Shown: positions 8,801 to 16,077, numbered from the stretch's first letter. The stretch is 64,000 nt of DNA from Stackebrandtia albiflava (GCF_007994225.1 NZ_VLLL01000011.1:1-64000); one strand, 5' to 3'. Notes: generated by a model not told the origin, from the sequence alone. Numbers and translations are program-made.

Positions 8801-9849
8801 TCATCGCGACGGCCTCCAAGTGGGGCGAGTTCCGGTCGGGCATCCGCGACCTGTTCGGCTCGAAGCTGGAGCTGAAGATCAACGACGTGTTCGACTCGCA
8901 CGCCTCCCGGAAACTGGCCGAGGCGGTGCCCTCGGGACGCCCCGGCCGGGGCATCACCAAGGACGGCCTGCACCTGCTGACCGCGTTGCCGCGGGTGGAC
9001 GGCCGGCCCGACGGGACCGACCTGGCCCCGGGCATCGAGAACCTCGTGGCGAAGGTCCGCGACGCGTGGACCGGCCCCGCCGCCCCCGCGGTGCGGCTGC
9101 TGCCCGCCCAGTTGCCCTACGAGGCGATGCGGGCCGAGGAGTACACCAACAAGTGGCACGTCCCGATCGGCATCGCGGAGGCGAACCTGCGGCCGGTCTA
9201 CCTGGAACTGGACGTCGATCCGCACTTCATGTACCTGTCGGACGTCGAGACGGGCAAGAGCACGTTCCTGCGGCAGCTCATCAAGACCCTGGTGTCGCGG
9301 TGCAGCTCCCGCGAGGTGCAGTTCGTGCTGTTCGACTACCGGCGCAGCCTGCTGGGTGCGGTCCCGGAGAAGTACCTGGTCAAGCACTGCTCCACCAGCG
9401 AACAGTCCACCGAGATGGTGCAGGCGCTGGTGGCGGCGGCCAAGAGCCGGACCGCCCCGGACAACGTCACGCCGCAACAGCTGCGGGACCGCTCCTGGTG
9501 GGACGGCCCGGAGATGTTCGCGATCATCGACGACTTCGACCTGGTCGCGTCCGGCTACAGCAACCCGCTCACCCCGCTCATGGAGGTCGTGCCGCAGGGC
9601 CGCGACACCGGGCTCCACCTCATCGTGACCCGGCGCACCGGTGGTGTCAGCCGCGACCTGCACAGCGGCATCCTGGGACGCATGAAGGACCTGGCCACCC
9701 CCGGCTTCCAGGGATCCGCACCCAAGGCCGAGGGCCGGGTACTGGGCGAGATCAAGGCGTCCAAGATGCCCGCCGGACGCGGTTGGCTGGTCGACCGCAA
9801 ACACGGAAACCGCAAGATCCAGACCGCCTACCTCCCACCGGAGATCTAG
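5863..9849 (+). CDS. eccC: Type VII secretion ATPase EccC, three FtsK/SpoIIIE domains
   Basis: 1328 aa, a single-chain EccC that recognises substrates and powers ESX export. Two membrane helices (about 41-62 and 68-91) precede three FtsK/SpoIIIE ATPase domains. Walker A motifs are GATGSGKS (487-494), GGAQSGKS (840-847) and SDVETGKS (1126-1133); the third has Ser for the first Gly. Walker B-like strands are LLIICDEF, IFLIIDGW and FAIIDDFD. In mycobacteria EccC is often split into two genes; here it is fused. AGAGG lies 10 nt before ATG 5863; ATG 5875 is a less well placed alternative. Hairpin 9871-9903 follows. Confidence 0.96.
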   Translation: MGLVMVKKRPRRPAPELPDGDLQVEAPPELPPPAGKNWQSMLMVLPMVAGAGAMAMMMMASGTGSAGMGMLRGISGGLFAVSMLGMVFMNMSQGRGPSKEEMLQLRRDFLRKLAQLRRQVHKTRREQRRGLFYRHPDPDTLWSSASSSRLWERRSGDGDFAVVRMGLGPQQLATPIRVPPSKPVEDLEPLCTAALRRFLNTNAVVNDLPVAMDLRGFSKMYFRGEVERSRGLVRAMISQVATWHSPDEMLVAVCASPANMGHWDWMKWLPHVLHPETTDALGQVRLMGNSLRELEERFGELLAGRPRFNPASSPWDGHHVIVIMDGGNTQGADHLATEGGVEGVTILDLSTPPPRQLEPGLLLLQHQDNGMLRMGTVDAIDDIRKPDSLSLPEAEALARRLSPLRQSFSTGGGDADDDGAFEGNLSFTDLLDIGDPYDYNPERAWAPRPNRDRLRVPIGVGPDGLPVDLDIKESAQDGMGPHGLMIGATGSGKSEALRTLVLALAAVHSPETLNFVLVDFKGGATFTRLDKLPHTSAVITNLSDELVLVDRMKDAIEGETLRRQELLRSAGKFASLRDYEKARAAGAPIAPLPSLLIICDEFSELLAAKPDFIDMFVQIGRVGRSLGVHLLLASQRLEEGKLRGLDTHLSYRIGLRTFSAIESRTVLGVSDAYELPRAPGHGYLRFGTEPLIRFRASYVSGVYQRSAAEKAIAAAGGPQVREFTASFVAPPPKPKKEEKPVEAIDDESVGESLMDILVSKMEGKGTPAHKVWLDPLDIPPTLDELLPLTTTRERGFGTSRPEQQGALSVPIALVDKPFEQRRDVEWLKLSGASGHLAIAGGAQSGKSTALRSIVAGLALTHTPAEAQIYCLDFGGGALATVRDLPHVGAVYQRLDGDEVRRTAAEVYNALEAREQRFAAKGIDSMPTYRKMRADGRVTDDPFGDIFLIIDGWQTLRQDFDDVEAVITQIAQRGLSYGVHVIATASKWGEFRSGIRDLFGSKLELKINDVFDSHASRKLAEAVPSGRPGRGITKDGLHLLTALPRVDGRPDGTDLAPGIENLVAKVRDAWTGPAAPAVRLLPAQLPYEAMRAEEYTNKWHVPIGIAEANLRPVYLELDVDPHFMYLSDVETGKSTFLRQLIKTLVSRCSSREVQFVLFDYRRSLLGAVPEKYLVKHCSTSEQSTEMVQALVAAAKSRTAPDNVTPQQLRDRSWWDGPEMFAIIDDFDLVASGYSNPLTPLMEVVPQGRDTGLHLIVTRRTGGVSRDLHSGILGRMKDLATPGFQGSAPKAEGRVLGEIKASKMPAGRGWLVDRKHGNRKIQTAYLPPEI

Positions 9850-9870
9850 GCCTGCGAAGACACGCACGAC

Positions 9871-9903
9871 GTGCCCGCCGCGGCCACCTTTCGCGGCGGG
9901 CAC
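9871..9903 (+). terminator. Hairpin after eccC
   Basis: Perfect 12-bp stem (9871-9882 with 9892-9903) and 9-nt loop, 21 bp past the eccC stop and immediately before the ribosome-binding site of the next gene. It may act as an attenuator, since the next gene starts 14 nt later on the same strand. Confidence 0.7.
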
Positions 9904-9917
9904 CACAGGGAGGAAAT

Positions 9918-10223
9918 GTGCCAGGTACCGCCGAGTCACGTCCTGATTCGCTGCCTCGCCGGGGTGTCCGCGTGGACGCGGCCGGACCCGTCGCACCGGG
10001 AGACGCCGACACCCCCGCCGGAGACCGGATAGTGGTGGACCACACCGGGGAACTACTCGAACTCGCCTTGACCGACGCCGCGCTGACGGCCGGGCACCAC
10101 GCCGTCGCCGACACGGTGCTGGGCCTGTACCGCAGGGCGCTCACCGTCGCCGAGGGCAACGCGGCCACCGCGAGCCACCCGGTGGGCGACCGGCTGCCGA
10201 ACCGCCGGGCGGGTCTGCGGTGA
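9918..10223 (+). CDS. Small YbaB/EbfC-like protein of the ESX locus
   Basis: 101 aa. The central part (IVVDHTGELLELALTDAAL, then a helix with YRRALTVAEG) resembles the beta-hairpin plus helix of YbaB/EbfC nucleoid-associated proteins, small versions of which are common beside actinobacterial ESX genes. Assignment is by pattern only. GTG 9918 has GGAGG 4 nt upstream; the overlapping ATG at 9916 is in another frame that stops early. The stop overlaps the next start (GTGA), so the two small proteins are co-translated and may form a heterodimer. Confidence 0.65.
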   Translation: MPGTAESRPDSLPRRGVRVDAAGPVAPGDADTPAGDRIVVDHTGELLELALTDAALTAGHHAVADTVLGLYRRALTVAEGNAATASHPVGDRLPNRRAGLR

Positions 10224-10522
10224 ACGGGCACGAGACGGAGTCCCCGGCGGGGGTGTCGGAACTCGACCGCGCCATGCAGCGGGAGGCCGTGCACGCCGAC
10301 GCCCTGCAACGGCGGCTGGAGTCGGTGCGTTCCACGGCGGTGTCCTCGGACGGGACGGTGACCGCCGAGGTCGACTGCGCCGGTGCGCTGTGCCGTCTGG
10401 ACCTGACACCGGAGTCGGTCGGGTTGGGCGCGGTCCTGCTGGCCGACACGATACGGCTCACCACCGCGCACGCCCGGGCGAGACTGCCGGAACGGCTTCG
10501 CGAAGCCGCCGACGCGGGCTGA
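10220..10522 (+). CDS. YbaB/EbfC-family nucleoid-associated-like protein
   Basis: 100 aa. An N-terminal helix (about 10-38) is followed by a strand region (SSDGTVTAEVDCAGALCRLD) and a C-terminal helix, the YbaB/EbfC order. It overlaps the preceding small gene by 4 nt (GTGA). E. coli YbaB binds DNA; many actinobacterial ESX-linked members have unknown roles, and a chaperone or regulatory role for ESX substrates would be speculation. It is the last gene of the ESX block. Confidence 0.75.
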   Translation: MNGHETESPAGVSELDRAMQREAVHADALQRRLESVRSTAVSSDGTVTAEVDCAGALCRLDLTPESVGLGAVLLADTIRLTTAHARARLPERLREAADAG

Positions 10523-10675
10523 CGGCGGTCGGCCGCTCGGTCGGCCGACCCGGCCCGGCCGTCACGTTCCCCGTCGTCGCGGGGCGTGCCGTGCCGCATC
10601 CGTCACGCTCCCCGGTGGTGGTGACGGGTTAGGCTTGACACACCCGCTCGTCTCCCTTCAGTTAGCAGAGGTCCC

Positions 10676-10954
10676 ATGTCAACGTCATCCCGATACGACT
10701 CGGACGATTGGTCCGGTAGGTCACAGGGTTTTGACGAGCCCGTCGAGGCCGCCGACACCGACGACGACTACATCGACGAGGAAACCCTCTGGACGCCCGC
10801 GCAGAAGGCGTTGCCGCCGGTCTTCGGCCGTTACGACAAGGACTCCGGCGAACGGCTCATGCACTACAGCGACGACGTCATCCAGAGCGCCAACAAGGAC
10901 GACGACTTCGACTGGCAGGACAGCGAGGGCACCTCGATCGACATCGGCTTCTGA
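10676..10954 (+). CDS. Small acidic protein of unknown function
   Basis: 92 aa, not recognised. Rich in Asp/Glu and Ser, with no membrane helix or signal peptide. The middle (LPPVFGRYDKDSGERL) looks ordered, flanked by acidic low-complexity segments. ATG 10676 has AGAGG 4 nt upstream; TAGGCT at 10630-10635 could be its -10 box. It stands alone between the ESX locus and apeB. Codon usage matches the genome, which supports a real gene. Confidence 0.75.
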   Translation: MSTSSRYDSDDWSGRSQGFDEPVEAADTDDDYIDEETLWTPAQKALPPVFGRYDKDSGERLMHYSDDVIQSANKDDDFDWQDSEGTSIDIGF

Positions 10955-11040
10955 GCCGCCGAGTCCTCCCACCTTTTCGCGCCTTGGGTGGCGGCAGGCC
11001 CATCGACATGCCTCGAATGGGCCCGGATGTCCGTTTTCCG

Positions 11041-11103
11041 CCGGGCCTGTGCCCACCCAAGGCGGGCCCGTGCCCACCCAAGGCGGGCCTGTGCCCACCC
11101 AAG
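11041..11103. repeat. Three tandem copies of a 21-bp repeat with an upstream inverted copy
   Basis: Units at 11041-11061, 11062-11082 and 11083-11103 differ at only two positions. Each ends CCCACCCAAG, and the 11-bp inverse GCCTTGGGTGG lies at 10981-10991, just past the 92-aa gene. Each unit can therefore pair with that upstream arm to form alternative hairpins. The rest of 10955-11240 shows no gene. Confidence 0.85.
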
Positions 11104-11240
11104 GCGGTTCGGGGTGATGGGAAAGGTGGGGAGGCGGCCGGACTGTGATCACCGTGATCCCGATCGGTCGGGGCGGCCGGCGGTGATGCCACGTAGGCTC
11201 GACCGCGTTCGCATCACGACTGTCAGGAGCCACCAGCACG

Positions 11241-12518
11241 ATGATTGCCTTCGATCGCCGCCACACCGACGACCTGATCGAATTCGCCGCAGCGGCGACC
11301 TCCCCTTACCACGCCGCCGCCGAGGCCGCCGCCATCCTGTCGGAGGCCGGGTTCACCGCCCTGTCCGAGCGGGACGCCTGGGACGACAGCCCCGGCGGCA
11401 GGTACGTCGTGAGGGGTGGTGCCCTGATCGCCTGGGTGGTACCCGATACCGCCACCCGGACCACCGGTTTCCGTGTCTTCGGCGCGCACACCGACTCGCC
11501 CACCCTGAAGGTGAAGCCCACACCCGACACCGGCGGGTCCGGGTGGCGCCAGATCGCCGTCGAGATCTACGGCGGCGTGCCCCGCGACACCTGGCTCGAC
11601 CGCGACCTGGGCGTGTCGGGGCGGCTCGTCACCCGCGACGGTGAGACCCACCTGGCCCGGATCGACCGCCCGCTGCTGCGGGTCCCCAGGCTCGCGATCC
11701 ACCTCGACCGGCAGGTGAACGAGGGCCAGGTACTGGACGCGCAGACCCACATGACCCCGCTGTGGGGCCTGGGCGAACCCCACGAGGGCGAACTGATCGC
11801 GGTGGTCGCCGAGGCCGCGGGCGTCGACGCCGACGAGGTCACCGGCTGGGACCTCATGGTCCACGACGTCCAGCGTCCCGCCTACCTCGGCCGGGACGGT
11901 GAACTGCTGGCCTGCCCCCGCCTGGACAACCTGGTGTCGGTGCACGCCGGTGCCCGCGCCCTGGCGGCGCTCACCGGGCGGCCGCTCACGCACATCCCCG
12001 TACTGGCCGCCTTCGACCACGAGGAGTCCGGCAGCGAGTCGTCCACCGGCGCGGCGGGGCCGTTCCTGGAGACGGTGCTCCACCGGGTCCTGGCGGTGCG
12101 GGGCGCGTCGGTGGAGGACACCGCGCGGGCGTTCGCCGACAGTGTCGTGATGTCCTCCGACACCGGGCACTCGATCCACCCCAACTACCCCGAACGGCAC
12201 GAGCCCGGCGACCCGCCCATCGCCGGTGGCGGCCCGATCCTGAAGGTCAACGTGAATCAGCGGTACGCCACCGACGGCCTCGGCCGTGCGGTGTTCGCCG
12301 CCGCCTGTGAACGCGCCGGGGTGCCGTGGCAGACGTACGTCAACCGGAACTCGCTGCCGTGTGGAACCACGATCGGCCCGATCACGGCCGCCCGGCTGGG
12401 GATCCTGACGGTCGACGTCGGCATCCCGATCCTGTCGATGCACTCCGCCCGGGAGCTGTGCGCGGCCGACGATCCGGCGCGTCTCGCGGCCGTGGCGGCG
12501 GCGTTCCTGTCGGACTGA
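11241..12518 (+). CDS. apeB: M18 family metalloaminopeptidase
   Basis: 425 aa, the typical length for M18 (aspartyl-type) aminopeptidases, cytoplasmic di-zinc enzymes that remove N-terminal residues. Metal/catalytic motifs: GAHTDSP with H83 and D85, FDHEESGS with D259 and E261/E262, DTGHSIHP with D307, and MHSAREL with H401. Annotated homologues are called apeB. It is probably monocistronic. Confidence 0.95.
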   Translation: MIAFDRRHTDDLIEFAAAATSPYHAAAEAAAILSEAGFTALSERDAWDDSPGGRYVVRGGALIAWVVPDTATRTTGFRVFGAHTDSPTLKVKPTPDTGGSGWRQIAVEIYGGVPRDTWLDRDLGVSGRLVTRDGETHLARIDRPLLRVPRLAIHLDRQVNEGQVLDAQTHMTPLWGLGEPHEGELIAVVAEAAGVDADEVTGWDLMVHDVQRPAYLGRDGELLACPRLDNLVSVHAGARALAALTGRPLTHIPVLAAFDHEESGSESSTGAAGPFLETVLHRVLAVRGASVEDTARAFADSVVMSSDTGHSIHPNYPERHEPGDPPIAGGGPILKVNVNQRYATDGLGRAVFAAACERAGVPWQTYVNRNSLPCGTTIGPITAARLGILTVDVGIPILSMHSARELCAADDPARLAAVAAAFLSD

Positions 12519-12572
12519 CCTCGACGCGGCGGCCGCCCGGGAGCGGTGGTGGCCGGTGTGGCCGCCGCATGC

Positions 12573-12578
12573 GAGGAT
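12573..12578 (+). promoter_or_regulatory. Candidate leaderless -10 box (DivIVA-like gene)
   Basis: GAGGAT ends 7 nt before ATG 12586, the spacing expected if transcription begins at the start codon. Confidence 0.35.
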
Positions 12579-12585
12579 GCTCACC

Positions 12586-13029
12586 ATGCTGGAGTTGGTC
12601 CTGGTGTCGGCGGTGCTGGTGCTCGGTTGCGCCATCGCCTTCGCGATCGTGGTGCTGGTGACGGGCGACGACCCGGGACTGGTTCCGGTGTCGCAGGACG
12701 GCGCGCCGCTGGACCTGCCGTCCGACCGGCCGCTGTCGGAGGCGGACGTGCTGGCGACCCGGTTCGACACGGGACTGCGCGGCTACCGCACCAGCCAGGT
12801 CGACGACGCGTTCGCCAGGATGGCCTACGACGTCGGCTTCAAGGACGAACTGATCAAGGTATTGGCCGGTGAGGTCAGCGCGTTGCGGGCCGGGCGGCGC
12901 GACGAGGCCGACTCGTTGCGCGACGTCCGGCGCAAGGCGTTGGGCGAGCTCGGTGACGACACCGGTGCCACCGCGGCGATGGACCCGGACGCCGAGGTGG
13001 GTTCCGTCGAGGAGGGGAAGACGCCGTGA
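12586..13029 (+). CDS. DivIVA-domain membrane protein
   Basis: 147 aa. One N-terminal membrane helix (about 2-24) is followed by a DivIVA-like segment (TRFDTGLRGYRTSQVDDAFARM), the domain that in DivIVA/Wag31 binds curved membrane and forms coiled coils at the growing pole. The short length suggests an accessory DivIVA-like protein, not Wag31 itself. ATG 12586 is preferred over ATG 12577 because of the upstream -10-like box and GAGG spacing. The stop overlaps tag (GTGA). Confidence 0.75.
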   Translation: MLELVLVSAVLVLGCAIAFAIVVLVTGDDPGLVPVSQDGAPLDLPSDRPLSEADVLATRFDTGLRGYRTSQVDDAFARMAYDVGFKDELIKVLAGEVSALRAGRRDEADSLRDVRRKALGELGDDTGATAAMDPDAEVGSVEEGKTP

Positions 13030-13622
13030 CCGACCTGGTCACCGGGGACGACGGTCTGGCGCGTTGCGCGTGGGGCGTGGCTCCGGCCGTCTACCGGACG
13101 TACCACGACACCGAGTGGGGGCGGCGGCTCACCGGTGACGTCGCGTTGTTCGAGCGGATGAGCCTGGAGGCGTTCCAATCGGGACTGTCGTGGCTCGTGA
13201 TCCTGCGTAAGCGGGAGGCGTTCCGTGCCGCCTTCGACGGTTTCCGGTTCGACCGGATCGCCGAGTACGACGAATCCGATGTGGAGCGACTGCTGGCCGA
13301 CGCCGGCATCGTCCGCAACCGCGCCAAGATAACCGCGACCGTCGGCAACGCCCGTGCGGTCCTGGGACTTCCCGGATCGCTGTCCGATCTACTGTGGTCG
13401 TACGCTCCCGATTCGGGCCGGCCGCGACCGGCCGACTTCTCGGAGGTCCCCGCCGTCACACCGGAGTCCACCGCGATGGCCAAGCGGCTCAAGGGACTCG
13501 GATTCCGGTTCGTCGGACCGACCACCGCCTACGCACTCATGCAGGCCACCGGCATGGTGGACGACCACCTGGCCGGATGCCACGTGGCCACCACCCGAGA
13601 ACCAGAAGGGACACCCCGATGA
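13026..13622 (+). CDS. tag: DNA-3-methyladenine glycosylase I
   Basis: 198 aa. TAG excises 3-methyladenine from alkylated DNA to start base-excision repair. Family signatures RCAWG, YHDTEWG and FQSGLSWLVILRKRE are present. The zinc ligands known from E. coli TAG (Cys, His, His, Cys) correspond to C14, H27, H181 and C185. It overlaps the DivIVA-like gene upstream by GTGA and the next small gene by ATGA, so the three are one translationally coupled unit. Confidence 0.95.
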   Translation: MTDLVTGDDGLARCAWGVAPAVYRTYHDTEWGRRLTGDVALFERMSLEAFQSGLSWLVILRKREAFRAAFDGFRFDRIAEYDESDVERLLADAGIVRNRAKITATVGNARAVLGLPGSLSDLLWSYAPDSGRPRPADFSEVPAVTPESTAMAKRLKGLGFRFVGPTTAYALMQATGMVDDHLAGCHVATTREPEGTPR

Positions 13623-13837
13623 CCGAGACCCCGGAACCGCAGCGGCAATGGCTGGTCACCCTGTCGATGCCGATCGAGGCCGGTGACCGGGCGCAGGCCG
13701 CCGCCGGATTCTGGGAGTACGTCAAGAACCTCGGCGCCGACGAGCTGCCGGTGTTCGTGTCCCCGATGACCGACGAGATGGCGATGCTCGCCTACGTCGG
13801 CGGAGTCGAGTCCGATCAGGACCCCGAGGAGGAGTGA
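13619..13837 (+). CDS. Small conserved-type protein of unknown function
   Basis: 72 aa, not recognised. It has an alternating strand/helix pattern (QWLVTLSMPIEAG, then FWEYVKNLG and LPVFVSPMTDEMAM) that suggests a small alpha/beta fold, and an acidic tail. It overlaps tag by 4 nt (ATGA) and is the last gene of that operon. Its stop sits inside a hairpin shared with the convergent gene. Confidence 0.75.
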   Translation: MTETPEPQRQWLVTLSMPIEAGDRAQAAAGFWEYVKNLGADELPVFVSPMTDEMAMLAYVGGVESDQDPEEE

Positions 13838-13852
13838 GGCACCGGGCCTCAC
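13834..13852. terminator. Short bidirectional terminator overlapping two convergent stops
   Basis: 7-bp stem (13834-13840 with 13846-13852) and 5-nt loop. The left arm contains the TGA of the 72-aa gene and the right arm covers the end of the convergent enoyl-CoA hydratase gene. Confidence 0.55.
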
Positions 13853-14631
13853 CGGCCCTGGAACTCCGGCTTCCGCTTGGCCACGAACGCGTCCACCGCG
13901 TCACGGTGATCGGTGGTGAACCCGCACGCCGCCTGCGCGTCGGCCTCCCCGGCCAACGCCGCCTCGAAATCCCCGTCCTGCCGAAGCTGCCGCCTGATCT
14001 CGGCGAAGGCCCGGGTGGGACCGACGGCGAGCCGGGCGGCGAGCGCGGTCGCCCGGGGCAGCACCTCCGCGTCGTCGTCGACGAGTTCGGTCAGCAGTCC
14101 CAGCTCGCGCGCCCGGTCGGCGGTGACCTTCCGGTTCAGCATCAACATCTCCGTGGCGACGGCGGTGCCGACGAGCCGGGGGAGCGTGTAGCTGGCGCCG
14201 GTGTCGGCCGCCAACCCGATCCCCGCGAACGCCATCGTGAAGCTGGTCGAGGGACCGCCGACCCGGAAGTCCGCCAGGAACGCCAGTGACGCCCCCGCCC
14301 CCGCCGCCGCGCCCCGCACCGCCGCCACCACGGGCTTGGGCATCGTGAACAGCAGGCGCGCGATCGGGTTGAAGTGGTCGCGCACCGTGGCGAGCGGATC
14401 ATCCCCCGCGAGGTTCCCGACGTGTTCGCGCAGGTCCTGCCCGACACAGAAACCGCGGTCACCGGCCCCCGCCAGCAGCACCGCCCGGCAGGCCGGGTCC
14501 GCGGCGGCCTCGGTCAGGGCCTCCAGCAGGGCCTCCTTGACGGCCACGTCCAGGGCGTTCAACGCCTGCGGCCGGTTCAACGTGATGGTCGTCAGGCCGC
14601 CTTCGCGCGACGTCAGGACTGCATCGGTCAT
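13849..14631 (-). CDS. Enoyl-CoA hydratase/isomerase, PaaG-like
   Basis: 260 aa crotonase-fold protein. Features: N-terminal TTITLNRPQALNALD, oxyanion segment GFCVGQDLREH, glycine-rich AAVRGAAAGAGASLAF and IGLAADTGASYTLPRLVG. The Asp in the last motif corresponds to the catalytic Asp of PaaG-type isomerases, and the classical hydratase Glu pair is not seen. With a PaaX-like regulator 4 nt upstream, an aromatic or fatty acyl-CoA substrate is likely but unproven. The C-terminal half looks standard. Confidence 0.85.
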   Translation of the reverse strand: MTDAVLTSREGGLTTITLNRPQALNALDVAVKEALLEALTEAAADPACRAVLLAGAGDRGFCVGQDLREHVGNLAGDDPLATVRDHFNPIARLLFTMPKPVVAAVRGAAAGAGASLAFLADFRVGGPSTSFTMAFAGIGLAADTGASYTLPRLVGTAVATEMLMLNRKVTADRARELGLLTELVDDDAEVLPRATALAARLAVGPTRAFAEIRRQLRQDGDFEAALAGEADAQAACGFTTDHRDAVDAFVAKRKPEFQGR

Positions 14632-14635
14632 CGGT

Positions 14636-15418
14636 TCACCTCATCTGTAGACAACGATCGACGAAACGGTCCGCCGCCGGGCGCAGCCGGGCCGCCTGGG
14701 CGTCGAAGAACGCCGCCGCGGTGCTGCCCGCCCAGTGTGGCGGACACAGTTCCGCGGGCAGTTGCGGATCGGAGAACAGGAACACCCGGAACGCGTGCAC
14801 CAGTTCGCAACGCGCCGTGTACGCGATCTGGTCGGGCGTGCCGGTCCCGACCAGCGACACCATCGGTTCCATCACCGCCACGAACTCCCGGTACCTCGCG
14901 GCCAGCGCGTCCAGGTCCCAGGCGCGCCGCGTCAGCGACACCGTGTCGCCGTGGTGCTCGGCGGCGAACCGGTCGTAGCCGACGCCCGCCTCGGCGAACA
15001 CCTGCGGCAGTTCCCGCGACCGCCACGGCGAGATCCAGGTGCCGGCGGCGAGCGGGCCGTAACCGTGGAACCGCAGCACGTCCGCCAACCGGTGCCGTTG
15101 CCGCCGGTCACCGGGCGGCGAGAACATGACCAGGTCGAGCCGGCCGTCCCACGCCGGGTCACGGGTGCGGTAGATCCGGGCCGCCGCCTCGTCGAGCCGT
15201 TGGGTGCCCTTGACCGTCAACGCGTAGCCCCGTTGCCCGTCGATGGTGACGCCGGTGAGCCAGCCCTGTTTCACCATCCGGGACACCGCCGTGCGGACCG
15301 CGGGCGCGTTGACGCCCAGCGGCGCCATCAGGCTCACCAGCGCCGCGATCGGGGCCCGCCCGCCACGCGGGCGGAGGTGGTCCCCGAACAGATCGAACAG
15401 CGCCGAGCGGGCGTGCAT
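14636..15418 (-). CDS. PaaX-family transcriptional regulator
   Basis: 260 aa. PaaX-type repressors (GntR-like winged helix plus PaaX C-terminal domains) respond to phenylacetyl-CoA or related acyl-CoAs. The N-terminus (SALFDLFGDHLRPRGG, VRTAVSRMVKQGWL, DGQRGYALT) is the winged helix and the C-terminal half (DLVMFSPPGDRR, TWISPWR, CELVHAFRVFLF) matches the family. It is co-directional with the enoyl-CoA hydratase gene 4 nt downstream, so it probably autoregulates the pair. AACCGT sits 7 nt before the start, a weak leaderless-type -10. Confidence 0.88.
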   Translation of the reverse strand: MHARSALFDLFGDHLRPRGGRAPIAALVSLMAPLGVNAPAVRTAVSRMVKQGWLTGVTIDGQRGYALTVKGTQRLDEAAARIYRTRDPAWDGRLDLVMFSPPGDRRQRHRLADVLRFHGYGPLAAGTWISPWRSRELPQVFAEAGVGYDRFAAEHHGDTVSLTRRAWDLDALAARYREFVAVMEPMVSLVGTGTPDQIAYTARCELVHAFRVFLFSDPQLPAELCPPHWAGSTAAAFFDAQAARLRPAADRFVDRCLQMR

Positions 15419-15717
15419 CGTGGTGACGGTTCCTCGCGGGTCGAGCGCCGCGAGGGACGGCGTCGCGGCGGTGTCTTGGCTGGTCGGCGCGGCGGTCGTG
15501 CGAGCGGCGCCGGGGTCGGTGAGCAGGCGACGAGTGTGACAGAAAACCGGCGGAATCTCAAGTCGGCGTCACATCACGGCCGGGGTGGTTTGGAATTCGA
15601 GGTGCTCATCAGGGAAGATTGTTCGTCGAGCGTTTCGGCACCGAGTTGGAACGACTGACATAATGTCCCACCCATGAGAGCCGCGTACCGCGGCAACGAG
15701 TCGAGGGGAGTCAACAC

Positions 15718-16077
15718 ATGGCGGCCATGAAACCGCGGACAGGCGACGGTCCGTTGGAGGTCACCAAGGAGGGCCGCGGCATCGTCATGCGGGTCCCGCT
15801 CGAAGGCGGCGGCCGGCTGGTGGTCGAGATGACCCAGGACGAAGTCGACACCTTGTCCGAGGAGCTTCGAAACCTCAACGGCTTATTGTTACCGGTTTGC
15901 GAAAGACAACACCCCGGAATTCACACCACCGGCGCTTCCCGCCACGCGAAGTGGCCGTGGTGCATCTCGACCGGACGGCTCCGGCGGCAGGGAGGATTTT
16001 GCCGCCGGAGCCGTCGCCGTGCGGGCACCACCGCGCAATTCGATACGGCACGGCTCCGCGCCCGGGCCACCGGGTAG
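15718..16077 (+). CDS. DUF3117 protein with an unusual C-terminal read-through
   Basis: The first 55 residues (MAAMKPRTGDGPLEVTKEG..., GGGRLVVEMTQDE) are a textbook DUF3117 protein, a tiny actinobacterial family of unknown function that normally ends near residue 55. Here the frame continues to residue 119 through Arg-rich sequence and through the strong hairpin at 15975-16014. Either the normal stop has been lost by mutation, or the tail is genuine but unrelated to the family. GGGGAG lies 7 nt before ATG 15718. CATAAT at 15659-15664 may be the -10 box. Confidence 0.8.
   Translation: MAAMKPRTGDGPLEVTKEGRGIVMRVPLEGGGRLVVEMTQDEVDTLSEELRNLNGLLLPVCERQHPGIHTTGASRHAKWPWCISTGRLRRQGGFCRRSRRRAGTTAQFDTARLRARATG
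15975..16014 (+). terminator. 15-bp hairpin terminator inside the DUF3117 read-through
   Basis: Perfect 15-bp stem (15975-15989 with 16000-16014) and 10-nt loop, the strongest simple hairpin of this part. Its position 90 bp after the normal DUF3117 end marks where that gene should have finished. Confidence 0.85.

Noticed and set aside
5869-9996. 1375-residue open frame on the minus strand across eccC
   Set aside because: It is an antisense shadow caused by high GC3: the eccC frame has clear ATPase motifs, the antisense one has none.
11041-11103. CRISPR-like array
   Set aside because: Contiguous 21-bp units without spacers and no cas genes; it is a simple tandem repeat.
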